Origin: Tetrastigma voinierianum
Lineage: Eukaryota; Streptophyta; Magnoliopsida; Vitales; Vitaceae
Length of the DNA: 64,000 nucleotides
Direction: 5' to 3'
Assembly (NCBI GenBank): GCA_016808115.1
Contig: JAEQBH010001144.1
Span: 186,001 to 250,000, forward strand
The translations under genes were made by a program, and so were the position numbers. Shown here one piece after another: positions 36,150-47,522 of this stretch; the first letter of the stretch is position 1; each line of letters begins with the position of its first letter. The notes under the pieces are model-generated. The model was given only the letters and a program-made list of their open reading frames with translations. It was not told the DNA's origin and ran no database searches.

Positions 36150-37930
36150 CATGATGCCAGTGTCAGTAAGTTCACCAAACCCAGCTTCTGTATTCACACG
36201 TAATAGTGTTCACACCGGGTTCCTACATCAAGTAATGATTTGTCTATGCACTTCCCACCAATATTAACTGAAATTGTGGGAGATCCTGGATCTTTGTATT
36301 TGACAGGGTATTTGCTTTAGATTATGGCACTGACTTGTTCAGTGAGAAATGCCTTCTTCTCAATGCCTAATCCCTTCTTGATTGTGCAAAGATCTTTCAA
36401 AAATTTTGCATAAGCAGGGACTTGTTTAATTATGTCCAACAGAGGTATGTTAACCTTCACTTGCCTTAGGACCTCTAAAATGCCTGCTTGTTGAGATGCC
36501 TTCTTCTTACCTCTAAGTGCTTGTGGAAATGGAGGTGGTATGCGGTATTTCATTGAATCCTCTTTTAGGAGAATATGCTCAGGCTGCAATTCTTCTCCCT
36601 GCCTAGAGTCTTCAACAGGTTTTGGCATAGGTTGATCAACCTCTTTTCCACTTCTCAGGGTAATTATGGCCTTAACCTCATCCATTCCCGAATTGTTGGA
36701 TGACCCTACCTCATGAATCCCTTTAGGATTTGGAAGTGTTTGAGATGGAAACCTCCTCTCTCACTCAAGCAACTTGTCGATCTGGGTGATTGAACATCGT
36801 AGGGTTATCAATTTTCTGCCCGATTGCTCTCAAGCCCATTTATTCTCTTATTCGTACTTTCTACAAGATCAATTCTTTTCAGGCGTTTGCACATTGATTC
36901 CTTTGCTCAACAAAGCCGTTTCACCACCTTACCTCAAATTTAATATGGCTTCGTTCCATCGGAGAAGAGTGATGGTGGGTCACAGATCGTGAGGGGAACC
37001 AAACTGAGGTTTTGGCACCTCGGGGGTACATAGTTAGCTGGGTCTCCACATGCAAGGTTAAGGTGATTCCTCCACCGATTGTGGTGGCATACCATATGGG
37101 AGCATCGGGATTGTCGGGCTCAGATTGCTCCTACAAGAGCCAGACATTCCGACATCAAATCCTTCACGCAGGCTATAGACATGGTTCTACTTAGGTGCAC
37201 AGGATTGGAAATTGGTGCAAGGATTGACCTGCAGATTTTCGCCACCGCATGCACCTCTTGGAGCCGTTTTGCTTTCAAGCCTCTCCATCTTCTCATAGGT
37301 TGAAATCTCACTTTCCATTCTATTTTTCCGGGCAAAGGTATACATCCCACCCTAAAGCTGACTGCGGTTTCATCCTATCCATTTCTCTAGGTTAGGCTCA
37401 TCCCAACCCTTGTAGTTTCAGCCACGAATTTAAAAAAAAAAAAAAATCCATGGCTTCATCAGATGCTTACTTAGAAAGTCTCCCACACATAGTTTCCAAA
37501 GTCGCCTCACGGCAAGGAGATATACCACCATAGAAGTGGTTCAAACAACATCCATGTATCAAACCCATGGTGTGGACATGCACCGATGGTTTCCATAAAT
37601 CTCTCCCAACACTGCAAAATCTCACCATCCTCGAGCCGCAAAGGTGTAAATTTGTCTTTCAAATTATTGTCTTATGAGCACCGCAACTTCTTCGTGAATT
37701 TCGCCCGCAGCCACCTCAATTTCTATGGTTCGCCTCAATGAGTTGAGCCATATCTTGGCCTTGTCCTTAGAGTCACGTGGAAATGTCTCTTTAGCTTCAG
37801 CAAATCCATGTCCATCATACCTTCCTTAAAGGTAGTGCACTGCATCCCTAATATGAGTGTGTATGGATTTTCATTCATACCATGATATGTGGGGAGTAGA
37901 GGTACTGTAATAAGGCCCACCGCTACATCT
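36150..37930 (-). pseudogene. TE6 gag with start of protease (Athila type)
   Basis: The minus-strand frame 37,735-37,920 has YHGMNENPY and FKEGMMDMDLLKLK, matching the Athila capsid 'FHG--NENPY-H---F-E-C-TFK ... LKLFPFSLK'. The frame 36,317-36,685 has DEVKAIITLRSGKEV, ILEVLRQVKVNIPL, AYAKFLKDLCTIKKGL and KKAFLTEQVSAII, the gag-protease junction of Athila. These words are almost the same as those of TE4 at 42,233-42,600. The protease starts at about 36,300, but the DLGAS box is lost and the match ends by 36,150 at a KLGLVNL word. An A15 run lies at 37,432-37,446. Confidence 0.85.
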
Positions 37931-38423
37931 CAAAGCAGAGGAATGATACGTGATGGGGCACTAACTCTAGAGGGTGGATGTGATCCTCATATTCTATAGG
38001 CATTTGATTCATGGGGTTCCCCGGTTGGCTCATGAAACCTCGTGCATGGGATCCATGGTATCAGTATGTACACTGACTTCACTAGCTAGGTCAAGTTGTG
38101 TACTGATTCTATGCAGTCTACCTGATGTGTCTCTATCCCACTGTTGCATACACAGTTGTTACACAATTATAGAGACAACAAAGAGCAACAAACAACTTGC
38201 AAAGAATAAAATTAACTAACAACAATAAATCGGGAACAATGAAAAACTCGAAACTCGAATCAAAACCGAAACAAGGCGCTATCGCTAATTGCTAAACCGG
38301 GCGCCTCCCGTAATCGAAGGTAAAAGAGGTAAAAAGGTTACCTTCACTTGTGATGTGGATCACAAGTACTTTCAACTTACCATTTGTGGTTTGGCACCAT
38401 TCACTGTAAGAACGGCGCTTATT
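37931..38423 (-). other. TE6 leader with primer binding site (38,409-38,423)
   Basis: On the minus strand AAGCGCCGTTCTTAC follows the 5' LTR. The GCGCCGTT core agrees with the tRNA-Asp-type site TGGCGCCGTTGCCGG. The rest is leader and the N-terminal gag side, without clear motifs. Confidence 0.6.
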
Positions 38424-38924
38424 TGATTCGTACTACAAGAGGGGTCGAGCTAAAATCAACAAAATTTATATATTAATCTGTGTTCCTACTTCATCGCCGT
38501 AGTCAAGCACGCAAAGATAGTGGTTCAGCGAATTTGGCATTTTCGCTGAACTTGTGAAATATTTCGCTAAACCTGCGAAATTTTCATTAAAGTTTACGTA
38601 AATTTTGCAGGTTTAGTGAAAATTTGGTTCCCGCTTCAATTTCGCCTTCCACTACATCACCCTTTTCTTCACTTCGCTTTGTTTTCAAGTGATTGGTCGG
38701 TTGATGATCAGACTTGAATCTAACCATGATTCATCCTTGTATTGAGATTGAACTCCAAAGAGGTAATAAATACCTACAAAACAACCAAAAATACTCCTCT
38801 AAATGGCATAAGTGTTACCAAGAAGACTAGAACACTCAATCGTATAAAATGACATGATTCAATGCTGAGCACTCAAAACCTATCTAATATAGGGTCTAAA
38901 ATTGCACTTTTTGGGCACCAATCA
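38424..38924 (-). repeat. TE6 5' LTR (501 bp)
   Basis: Partner of 31,600-32,106, with the same ends. Flanking bases are GAAA before 31,600 and CAAA after 38,924, at best a worn target duplication. Confidence 0.88.
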
Positions 38925-39231
38925 CAAACCATCCTAATTTATCATGGAAGCCAAAACCCTCAGCTTATACTCCCACAGGTTCATGGCAGCAACAAACCCC
39001 ACCCTCGTCACCTGTAGAGCAAGCCATTGTGAATTTGAGCAAGGTAGTGGGTCACTTCGTTGAAGAATAGAAGACAGTGTTTAAACCCCTAGTCTCTATC
39101 TATAATCTCTTAGTGTTAAAAGATGGATTAGAAAGGTAAAATAAATCTCTACATTAGGTTAATTGAATCTCATGGCGTTAGAGAATTATCAATTTATGTC
39201 GACGATAGTAATAACGCCCGCTTCGAGAGAG
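38925..39231 (+). pseudogene. TE4 gag, middle fragment
   Basis: The plus strand reads NHPNLSWKPKPSAY, then SPVEQAIVNLSKVVGHFVEE. This is the Athila gag segment after the zinc knuckle ('NHPNFSW', then 'SSLEQ-IVNLSK'). It is cut on the left by TE6 and on the right by TE7, and continues in kind at 42,066. Confidence 0.85.
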
Positions 39232-39481
39232 TATACAAGACATATGATGTCAGAGGGGCGATAAGAGCACTAAGTGTCCCAATGTAATATTTTGGAGATG
39301 AAATTAGGAAATGATAAATTATGGAACTAGGAATTTTGGTGCTATGTATATATGAACAGGATAGACTAAAGGACATGTAAGTCATAAAACAAGTAGAGAT
39401 GGGCCATAATAGAAATAAAATAAGTTACAATTGCAATATAAAAAAATTAATGACCAACTTTCAAATTGGAGAATATTGAGG

Positions 39482-39489
39482 CTATAAAT
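39482..39489 (+). promoter_or_regulatory. TATA box in TE7
   Basis: TATAAATA in a GC-TATAAATA-GCC context, about 80 bp before the purine-rich tract. The position fits an LTR core promoter. TE9 has a TATAAAAG at 58,838 in the same relative place. Confidence 0.55.
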
Positions 39490-40989
39490 AGCCATGAGAC
39501 AAGCCAAAATGATATTTTTGGTCTCATTTGGTTGGGGCAAAAACCGTAGGGAGAGAAGAGAGAAAGAGAGAAGAAGAAGAAGAAGAAGAAGAGGAAGAGA
39601 AGAAGAGAAGTTCAAGCAAGGTTAAAAAGGTATGGAACTAACTCTTGATATGAATTTAGTATGATCATATGGATTTGTATAAATTTGTCTTCAATCTAGG
39701 GTTTTGTTAGAATCTATTCTAACCTTGGATTTCATGAAAATAGGGTTGCAAAACCCATATGGTACAAGATAATTATAGAATCCTCTATTTTAGGTCAGAT
39801 CTGTGGTCGATCGAGAGTCATCGAGTTAGGGCTTAGAATAAACCCTAACCAATCATCATGTTTGGTTTGTGTATGGGTCATAACCTATATTGGAATGATT
39901 CGAGGAATTCGTGAAAGCACTTTAAGAAAGATATAAAAATTGAGAGATGAATCGAATAGAAAAGTAGATTCCAAGGTGAATTTGAAATGGTTTTCAGGTG
40001 CATATGAAGTATCAGGGGCTGGAATTGGGCATCAAACATATGAAAAAGGGGGAGAAAATACACACTGGCATTTTCGGGGACATGTACCGGTACACCTTGA
40101 AAGTGTACCGTACACCCTTCCAGAACTGAATGTGTATCGATACATGTTAGGGGTGTACTGGTACACCCCGCTCCGTCTCCCACTCCTCAACCGCTTGTAT
40201 TTTGGCCATAACTTTCTCATTTCTTATCCGATTTGAGTGATTCAAGTGGCCAATTAAAATAGACTTCAAGGAGAATCAAACCTAAAGAAATAGGAATCGT
40301 CAAATGATGGCTCTTAGTGGTCCTAAAATTCACTCAAAGTGGGGCCATGTGCAAGCTAAATTCTGATTTCAGTTTTCAACATAGAGTAGTCCGGGTTGTT
40401 TCAGACGTAACTTGAGTTTCGGTGCTCCGAATTGGGTGATTCCAATTGGAATAGAACCCCTATCACCTTAGATTTAAATGCGTACAAATAACTAGTGTCA
40501 AATATGAAGTTAGAACCCCGGAAAAATTAGTAATACAAACTGTTTCTAGTGTAATCCGAGTAAACCGACTAGTTTGACATGAAAATTCCATAACTTTAGT
40601 TTGGATGATCCGATTGGATTGATTCCAATTCCTAAGTAAAGTAGATTTATAGAGGAATAAGAATACGTGAATGAGTATATGAAATGAGCACATGATTGAA
40701 TATTGTGTAGGTGACGGGCAGGGGAGCGACGTCCACGAGCCTCGTAGAGAAGCTTGACGGGGAGTGACGCGGCTTCAAGGTAAGTGGTTCGCCACTTAAG
40801 ATCCTTTCCAATTTCATGTATTGGTTGATGTTGGTAATGAATATTGTAGTTAAGTATTCTAAAAAGAAAATATTTGAAAAGAGAGTTTTAGAAGTTTCAA
40901 AACGAGTTAGATGTGTGATTTTGACACTAAGTAAATGTAGTTTTAAAACCCATGTATATTCCTTAAGATATAATGAGATTTAGAGTTAT

Positions 40990-41325
40990 GTGACGATGCA
41001 GAATTCCATCCTCACAAATAGCTCACAATAGAGAAAAGTTAGCACTACGCGACGATGCAGAAATTCCGCACGTAGTTGCCTCGCCATAGAAAGTATAAGC
41101 ACTACGCTAGATGCGCATAATTCCGCATGTCAAGTTAATCAGATATTTCTACACTCACGTACATGCAAGAATTCCGTCGTAGTTGCCTGTAGTTTTAACA
41201 CTACAATTCAAGTATGTAGTAAATCTGCATTGTAGTTGCTCGATAAGCTTAGCGCCTACGACGTATGCAAAGAATCCCGTAACAGTGGTTGAGATGACTT
41301 AGTAAGCTTCACGTCATGCTATTTT
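40990..41325. repeat. Tandem array, about 55-bp unit, in TE7
   Basis: Five to six diverged units. Each carries an AGCACTACG(C)GACGATGCA-like head, an AATTCCGC core, and GTAGTTGC-C then a spacer. Unit heads fall near 40,990, 41,040, 41,098, 41,150, 41,200 and 41,258. Units differ by substitutions and indels, so the array is not recent. Confidence 0.75.
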
Positions 41326-42065
41326 AAATCGTGATGGTTAGAATAATTAAGGGATATACATAGGGGTTTTTGAAAGAAATCATAAAACAAATGATAAATT
41401 GTCATGTTAGTGTATGTGATATATATTTTTGTTCATTTTGTAGCTATTGATATTCCATTGTGTGCTATCGCGGACGATAGGACGTCATCATTTTGTTGTA
41501 TATATAGGTGGGCGATTTATGACCTATGATGTAAAACTTTTTGTATGAGATGGATATGTAATTGAACAATACATATTTAGATTTTGAAATTTGTATATTT
41601 GTAAATATTCATGCATTTCATATATATGATGCATCTATATATATTCTACTTAAGTTTGTAAGTTTGCATTATAAATCGAGAATCGAGTGTCGATGTGGCA
41701 TGTCAGGAAATATGATAATGATTATTGCAAGTTTGGGAATAAAGAAGTTGGGAGGAATTGAGGCTTTAGTAGAAGTGTAAATTCCTTGACAGTAAATTTT
41801 GGTTTATCAAATGCAGCCGTTATAATAAAAAAATTTTATAAAAATATTTGAAACAAAAGTTGCGAAAAATTTTATCACTCCTAACTAATTAAAAGCAAAA
41901 AAAATTTAATTTCTGAGTTTAAACGAGTAAACCCGTTATAGAAAGTGAGGGTTCACTTCTTGGATTTCTTCGATTCGACGAGTCTGTTTCGAGGAGTCCA
42001 TTGAAGTGCCCGGCAGGATCCTCCAGACAAGAGTTTAGATGAGGTCTAGGAAGGGTCCTGTCACA

Positions 42066-43480
42066 GTGAATGCTCAGACCACACAAAAAATCGAAACGCT
42101 AGAAGGTACTTTCAACAAAAGATTAGATGACCTGCAGTAGCAGATGCAAGAAAAAGGAAAATTTCCCTCTCAAAACAACCAAACCCCAGCGAATTACATG
42201 AAGAGAGCTCCTCCAGTGACCCGAATTCCAAATTGAATGAGGTCAAGGCAATCATCACACTGAGGAGTGGCAAAGAGATTACAAAGCCATCACCAAAGGC
42301 AATAGACACAAAACAGGAAGCTATTGATACTGAACCAGGGGAGGTGGTGATCAAGCAGACTGTTGAGGAAAATAAGCCATCCCCACCTTTCCCTCAATCA
42401 TTAAAAACTAAAAAGAAGGCCATTAATCAGGTTGAAATTTTAGAAGTGTTGAGGCAAGTAAAGGTCAACATTCCACTACTTCTGACATGACTGCTAAACT
42501 CCCTACTTATGCAAAATTTCTAAAGGATTTGTGCACAATCAAAAAGGGGTTGAACATTGACAAGAAAGCCTTCCTAACTGAACAAGTCAGTGCCATTATC
42601 CAATGCAAGACTCCAGCGAAACACAAAGATCCAGGTTGTCCGACCATCTCAGTCAATATAGGCATTTGCGTAGAGAAAGCACTGTTAGATCTGGGGGCAA
42701 GTGTGAATCTCCTCCCATATTCGATGTACAGGAAGCTCGGGTTGGGGGAGCTAAAGCCCACCTCCATCACACTTTCTCTTGTTGGATAGAACATCAAAAA
42801 TACCAAAGGGTCAAAGGAGGATGTCCCCGATTCCGAGATAAATTTTTACTATCCCGTAGATTCGTTGTACTCGCATATTGCACTACCAGCAGCAAATTAT
42901 CATCTTGGGAAGACCATTCTTGGCCACCTCCAATGCAATTATCAATTACAGGAATGGTGTCATGCAACTCACCTTCGGAAACATGACTTTAGAGCTCAAC
43001 ATCTTCCACCTAAGTAAAAAGCACATGCAACCGGAAGAAGATGTCCAGAAGAAGCATGCATCATTGACACCATCCTGGAGGAACAAGCTGATCAGCAGGG
43101 TATGCTAGATATACTAGATGAAGAGTTGACTGAGTGTGCAGAAGAGTAGGAGGAAGTTGACATGAAATCCGTACAAGGATATTGGAGAAGAAGAATTAGT
43201 CACTCGCTTATTATGGACGGAGAGGAAATCAAAGAAGTATTAGAAAATAGATTCAAGCCTCCGCCTGTAATCCGTAAGTATGCTTACTTGTAAAGATCAT
43301 GAACAATGCCCAGTGGTCATCGGTTTCAAATTTTTGCTTAGCACTGCACGTGAGCGCAGCCCGTTGCAAGTCCTCAAACAGTAACAAGAAAGTTCTCGGT
43401 GGAGAATTTTCAATTCTCAGTGGCATTAAATTTCTAGCTTGCACCCACCACATCTACTTAGAGGAGGAGGAAACCACAAA
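42066..43480 (+). pseudogene. TE4 gag C-terminus and aspartic protease
   Basis: The frame 42,233-42,490 has NEVKAIITLRSGKEI and ILEVLRQVKVNIPL, then shifts frame to 42,487-42,789 with TYAKFLKDLCTIKKGL and KKAFLTEQVSAII. The protease active site DLGAS lies at 42,688-42,702 (residues 68-72 of that frame), followed by VNLLPYSMYRKLGLGELKPT. A stop follows at about 42,787. The downstream part (42,800-43,480) carries IALPAANYHLGKTILG-like and KEVLENRFKPP words in shifting frames, the linker towards RT. The protease would process the polyprotein; the frameshift and stop prevent this. Confidence 0.9.
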
Positions 43481-43485
43481 GAAGG

Positions 43486-44100
43486 TTGAACCCACATATG
43501 CAAGAAGTGGTTAGAGCAGAAGTCTTAAAGCTGTTGCAAGCTGGCATCATATACCCCATATCAGATAGCACCTGGGTGAGTCTAACCCAGGTAGTACCTA
43601 AGAAATCAGGGATAACCATGGTGCATAATGAAAAAGGAGAGGAGATACCCACTCTCCTTACTACAGGGTGGAGGGTATGCATTGATTATTGTAGGTTAAA
43701 TGAAGTAACACGTAAAGATCACTTTCCTCTTCCATTTATGGATCAACTGCTTGAGAGGATTTCTGGCTACCCCTTTTATTGTTTTCTAGATGGTTATTCA
43801 GGATATTTCCAAATTGAGATCGCTGCAGAGGATTAGGAAAAGACAACTTTCACCTGTCCATTTAGCACGTATGCATACAGAAGGATGCCCTTTGGCCTTT
43901 GTAATGCCTCTGCCACACTTCAACGATGTATGCTCAACATTTTCAGGGATTTAGTAGAACGCATTATGGAGGTTTACATGGACGATATTACAGTCTATGG
44001 AGAGAATTTTGAGGAGTGCCTAGTCAACCTGGAAACCATCTTGCGCAGTGCATAGAGAAAACCTCAAGTGTTGAATTGGGAGAATGATTTTATGATCGAA
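43486..44100 (+). pseudogene. TE4 reverse transcriptase
   Basis: Best-preserved domain of the window. The frame 43,486-43,836 carries EVLKLLQAGIIYPISDS, VPKKSGIT, WRVCIDYCRLNEVTRKDHFP and FLDGYSGYFQI. It ends at a TAG (43,834-43,836) exactly where the family has CAG (EDQEKTTF). Reading on in the same frame gives EKTTFTCPFSTYAYRRMPFG, LCNASATLQRCM and the catalytic YMDD at 43,975-43,986. One nonsense codon therefore breaks an otherwise continuous RT of about 190 residues. The frame fails after about 44,055. Confidence 0.92.
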
Positions 44101-44760
44101 ATTTCAAGGCATTGTATTAGGGCATATCATTTCAGAGAAAGGGATTGAAGTTGATAAAGCAAAAGTTGACTTGATTTCCAAACTACCTCCACCCACAAAT
44201 GTTAAGACTATGAGGCAATTTTTAGGGCATGTAGGTTTCTACAGGAGGTTCATACAGAACTTCTCAAAAATTGCCAAGCCACTTTATAAGCTTCTTGAAA
44301 AAGATGCTACGTTTGAATGGGATTCAGAATGTCAACAAAGGTTCAAGAATTGCTTATTTAACCATCGCTGCAATAGCGAGGGGGCTCTAATCGCGCTACC
44401 TTTGAGGTTATGCGATGCAAGTGACCTCGCTAATGAGCCCTCGACAAAGCGGATGAAGGAAAATCCATACGTGGTTTACTATGCTAGAAAACACCGAATG
44501 AAGCTCAGGTGTGCTGAATTACACTACCGCCGAGAAAGAATCACTGACAAGAAGAGACACATGCCCGACAAGTTTCGTGCTTATTTGTTGTGGCAGAAAT
44601 AATAATCTCATGACCACTCCGCCTTTGAAATATCTCAAGCCACTAAGCAAAAAGTCAAGGCCAGGCTTATCAGTGGTCCTCTTACTACGTGAATTCAACC
44701 CGCAAATTCCTGGATAAAAAGAGGTAGAAAAATGTCATTACTGAACACCTCTCCGTAGAC
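44101..44760 (+). pseudogene. TE4 RNase H
   Basis: The frame 44,171-44,602 starts in the RT-RNase H connection: MISKLPPPTNVKTMRQFLGH, FYRRFIQNFSKIAKPL and YKLLEKDATFEW. It continues into RNase H with LCDASD (first catalytic aspartate), VVYYARK (family 'VIYYASR') and KFRAYLL. Part of the middle (GAVLGQ region) is replaced or deleted. After 44,602 the tail ('RLIRW ... EF--EI-DKKG') survives only in shifted frames. Confidence 0.85.
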
Positions 44761-46050
44761 TAACCATACACAACAATCTATAACCCCAATCTTTAACGAA
44801 TTCCCCTGGAGGAGTCTCTATCACGTGGATAAGGTTCTTTGTCTCGCCCACATACTAACTTTTAAGAATAAGGAGCTGCCAACATAATGGAAAGCACAGA
44901 CAAGAAGTTCTTCCATGCAAAAATCCACTTACTATTGGGAGGAGCTCCTATTTGTTCAAATATCAGGTTGATCGATAATCAAAAGGTGTGTGCCTAAGGA
45001 GAACAACTAGGATATCACCATTGCCATAATGCTGTTTATAGAGGTCATTTTGTTTCCTAGAAAGCAGAGCAATGAAGGTGTCAAGAAGTGGTTCTATCGC
45101 CATCTTTGTTTAAGGATGCATGTGCCATATGCAAACAATGTGACAAATGCCAAAGGTTGGGAAAAATATCTCGCTGTCGTATGATGCCACTGAATCCTAT
45201 TCTGGTTATTGAGTTATTTGATCGTTCAGCATCGATTTCCTACGGGACCATTTCCCCACTTCGTGTACTTACATCCGAGCTCGACTATGTGTCAGCCAGA
45301 AAGCAAAGTTTCGCATAGATACAGATCACAAGACTCAGATGAAATTCTTGAAGGAGAACATTTTCTCCAGATTCGGAGTTCCCAAAGCCATAACTGATGG
45401 AGGTTTATCGCGAACAAACCTGAGAATCTCCTATCCAAGCATGGTGTGTCAAGCACAAAGTGGCCACCCCTTATCATCCCACCAAGGGCTGGCAGAGCTA
45501 GCCAACAAGGAAATCAAGACTATATTGATGAAAGGGGTGAACTCAAACATGAAGGATTGGTCTCTCAAGCTTCTGGATTCCTTGTGGGCATACAGAATAG
45601 CGTACAAGACCATCCTTGGAATGTCCCCCTATCGCCTAATTTAAGGCCCGCACCGCCTGAAATCGAATATAAGGCATGTAGGCAAACAAAACAAATTGTG
45701 ACATGGGAAGAGCTAGCCTTAAGAGACTCCTTGATCTCAATGAGTTAGAGGAGATCAGGAATAACGCCTACTTCAATTCAAAAATTGCGAAGGAGAAATT
45801 AAAGAAGTGGCATGATCAGCTCATAACCCGAAAGAACTTCAACCAAGGGGACCAAGTCCTACTCTATGACTCCAAACTCCACCTTTTTCCGGGCAAGCTC
45901 AAATCAAGATGGATTGGACCATTCATCGTTCAACAAGCATACCCCAATGGTTCAGTAAACCTACTCAATCCAAATGATAATAGAGTGTTCAAGGTCAATG
46001 GACAGTATTTAAGCTCCCATGCTAGTACAGGATCGCAGACAAGGAGGTAA
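44761..46050 (+). pseudogene. TE4 integrase
   Basis: The zinc-finger side has LFKDACAICKQCDKCQRLGK (about 45,105-45,165) and MPLNPILVIELFD. The core has MKFLKENIFSRFGVPKAITD (from 45,339), then ANKEIKTILMKGVN and LLDSLWAYRIAYKTILGMSP (to 45,644). The C-terminal module (45,703-46,050) has LLDLNELEEIRNNAY, KWHDQLI, LFPGKLKSRWIGPFIV and the terminal FKVNGQ. Each block is in a different frame. 44,761-45,060 has no clear motif. The integrase would insert the cDNA; it is broken here. Confidence 0.88.
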
Positions 46051-47522
46051 TTTCTCCTTCCTGACCCTCCTAAGACCCTCAAAGCATACATTTAGAGGCT
46101 CACAAAGGTCTCCCGTAAGCCACTAATTGAATTGCTTAGTCTTGTTTAGGTCCCATTTTGTTAATAACTTGTTGTAGATCATGCGGACTTGTTTTTCTTT
46201 TCATGGTCAAGTAAAATTACAAAGCAAAGATCGCCCACTTCACCACCGCATCTCGTACCTCACCAGCCGAGGGATGATCCTCTCCAGCCACCATCGATTG
46301 AGGGAGGTACCATACTTCCTCCACTAACTTTCTCGCCTGCAAAGGGACATTTAGTGTCGAAGTGATGTCTATACTTTTGATTTTAGTTTTACTTGTACTA
46401 CGTGCCCAAAGAAAGCCCATTTTTGTTTATGAATAAGTCATTGCTACTTTTTTGCAAAAGTTGAAAATTTGTAAATTCACCTTGATATATAATACAAATT
46501 ATTTTTCTACACTTTTGCATCTCTATTTTGCTCCCTATATTATTATGGTTTTGCCTTCCCTCAGAAATTGAAGTGTCAAGACCAGATGTGTATGATACCA
46601 AATGCTAGAATGGTTCCATGCCTGATTGAGTTTTTGGTCAGTTGAAGACCCTAGTAAATACCCCTTGTCTTCCGCATTTCTACAGCCACACACGGTTCGC
46701 ATTAGTTTTCATCGATAAGCATTTGCATACTCACTTTTGCTTTTACAAGCGGGCCTGGCTTAAATTTGTGACCTATAATAGATTAGAGTCCCTTAAGAAA
46801 GAAGGCGATGTGTCTTCAAAAGAAAAAAAAAAGAAAAGGAAAGAGACAAGTAAAAATATAATATTTCCTTGAAGCAGGAAGCACGGTCAGGAAGTGCGGT
46901 AGCTTTTGAAACACGGTGCCACTAGCCAGTGGTGAGTCACTTAGACTTTTGTTAACTACATGGGTGGAAGGGTGGAGTTTAGCGAGTTGTAGGTCTTTGG
47001 ATTCTTGAAATCATTCGAGTCAGGAATTGAAACACAGTAAGGTTTTGTGGTCAAAAGATCCTTTTAACTTGATGCCCTAAACCTTAGTTGGTTGGGAGTC
47101 GTCGGTGGATCCTCGTTACATGGACTTTGGTGAAGTCGAGTTTTCAGCATTGCACCCTATAATACAATAGAAGTATGAAATAAATTAAGTGGAATTTGAG
47201 ATCTATTTAGTGCAGGCATTGGTAGTAGTTTGGTTGGTGGGGGGGGGGGGGGGGGGGAGTAGCTTAGCAGCTTCTTGGTATCATTGATCCTTAAAAACCG
47301 CAGATTTTGGTGGAAATTGATGATTTCCTTGGAATAGTGCTTGCCACGGGCTCCCCTTTTTGTATGAGATTTGTTCTCCGGGCAGTGCACATCTGAGTCC
47401 CAATTTGTCATCGCGAGAAGGTTAGGTATTATTTGCACATACTTTTGAGCAGGCAGGTCCATTTTTGCGAAAGCTTATATCTGCGTGATCTTCGCGCTTT
47501 TATCGTTCTTGGGGACTAGTAA
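46051..47522 (+). other. TE4 3' non-coding region with G19 tract
   Basis: No coding motif. A purine-rich patch lies at 46,820-46,860. A run of 19 G at 47,239-47,257 is followed by AGTAGC. A CTTGGGGACTAGTAA word directly before the LTR may be the PPT. Confidence 0.6.

Larger units (their letters stand above)
31600..38924 (-). mobile_element. TE6: Athila-like gag-only element with short LTRs, inside TE4 gag
   Basis: 7.3 kb, minus strand. LTRs of 507 bp (31,600-32,106) and 501 bp (38,424-38,924), PPT TTTAGGTTGGGGGGTGGC beside the 3' LTR, and a tRNA-Asp-like PBS (AAGCGCCGTT) beside the 5' LTR. It has gag and the start of protease (36,150-37,930) but no RT, RNase H or integrase. The gag C-terminus closely resembles that of TE4 while the LTRs do not. 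This suggests a non-autonomous relative; deletion after insertion is the alternative. Confidence 0.8.
39232..42065 (+). mobile_element. TE7: solo LTR (about 2.8 kb) inside TE4 gag
   Basis: No internal domains. TE4 gag lies on both sides, so this is a solo LTR. It ends GGTCCTGTCACA at 42,065. The start (TATACAAG, about 39,232) is inferred by alignment with its relative TE9 (58,556), with which it shares GTAATATTTTGGA-like, GAAATGATAAAT, a purine-rich AGAAG tract and GGCCATAA-TT words. It contains a TATA box (39,482), an (AAG)n run (39,571-39,593) and a tandem array (40,990-41,325). Confidence 0.7.

Noticed and set aside
37432..37446. A15 run as the tail of a processed pseudogene or LINE/SINE
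   Set aside because: It lies within TE6 gag, with no upstream gene-like or SINE-like sequence and no flanking duplication seen.
40990..41325. CRISPR-like repeat array
   Set aside because: Units are diverged and contiguous with no distinct spacers, and lie inside a plant LTR; this is an ordinary tandem repeat.
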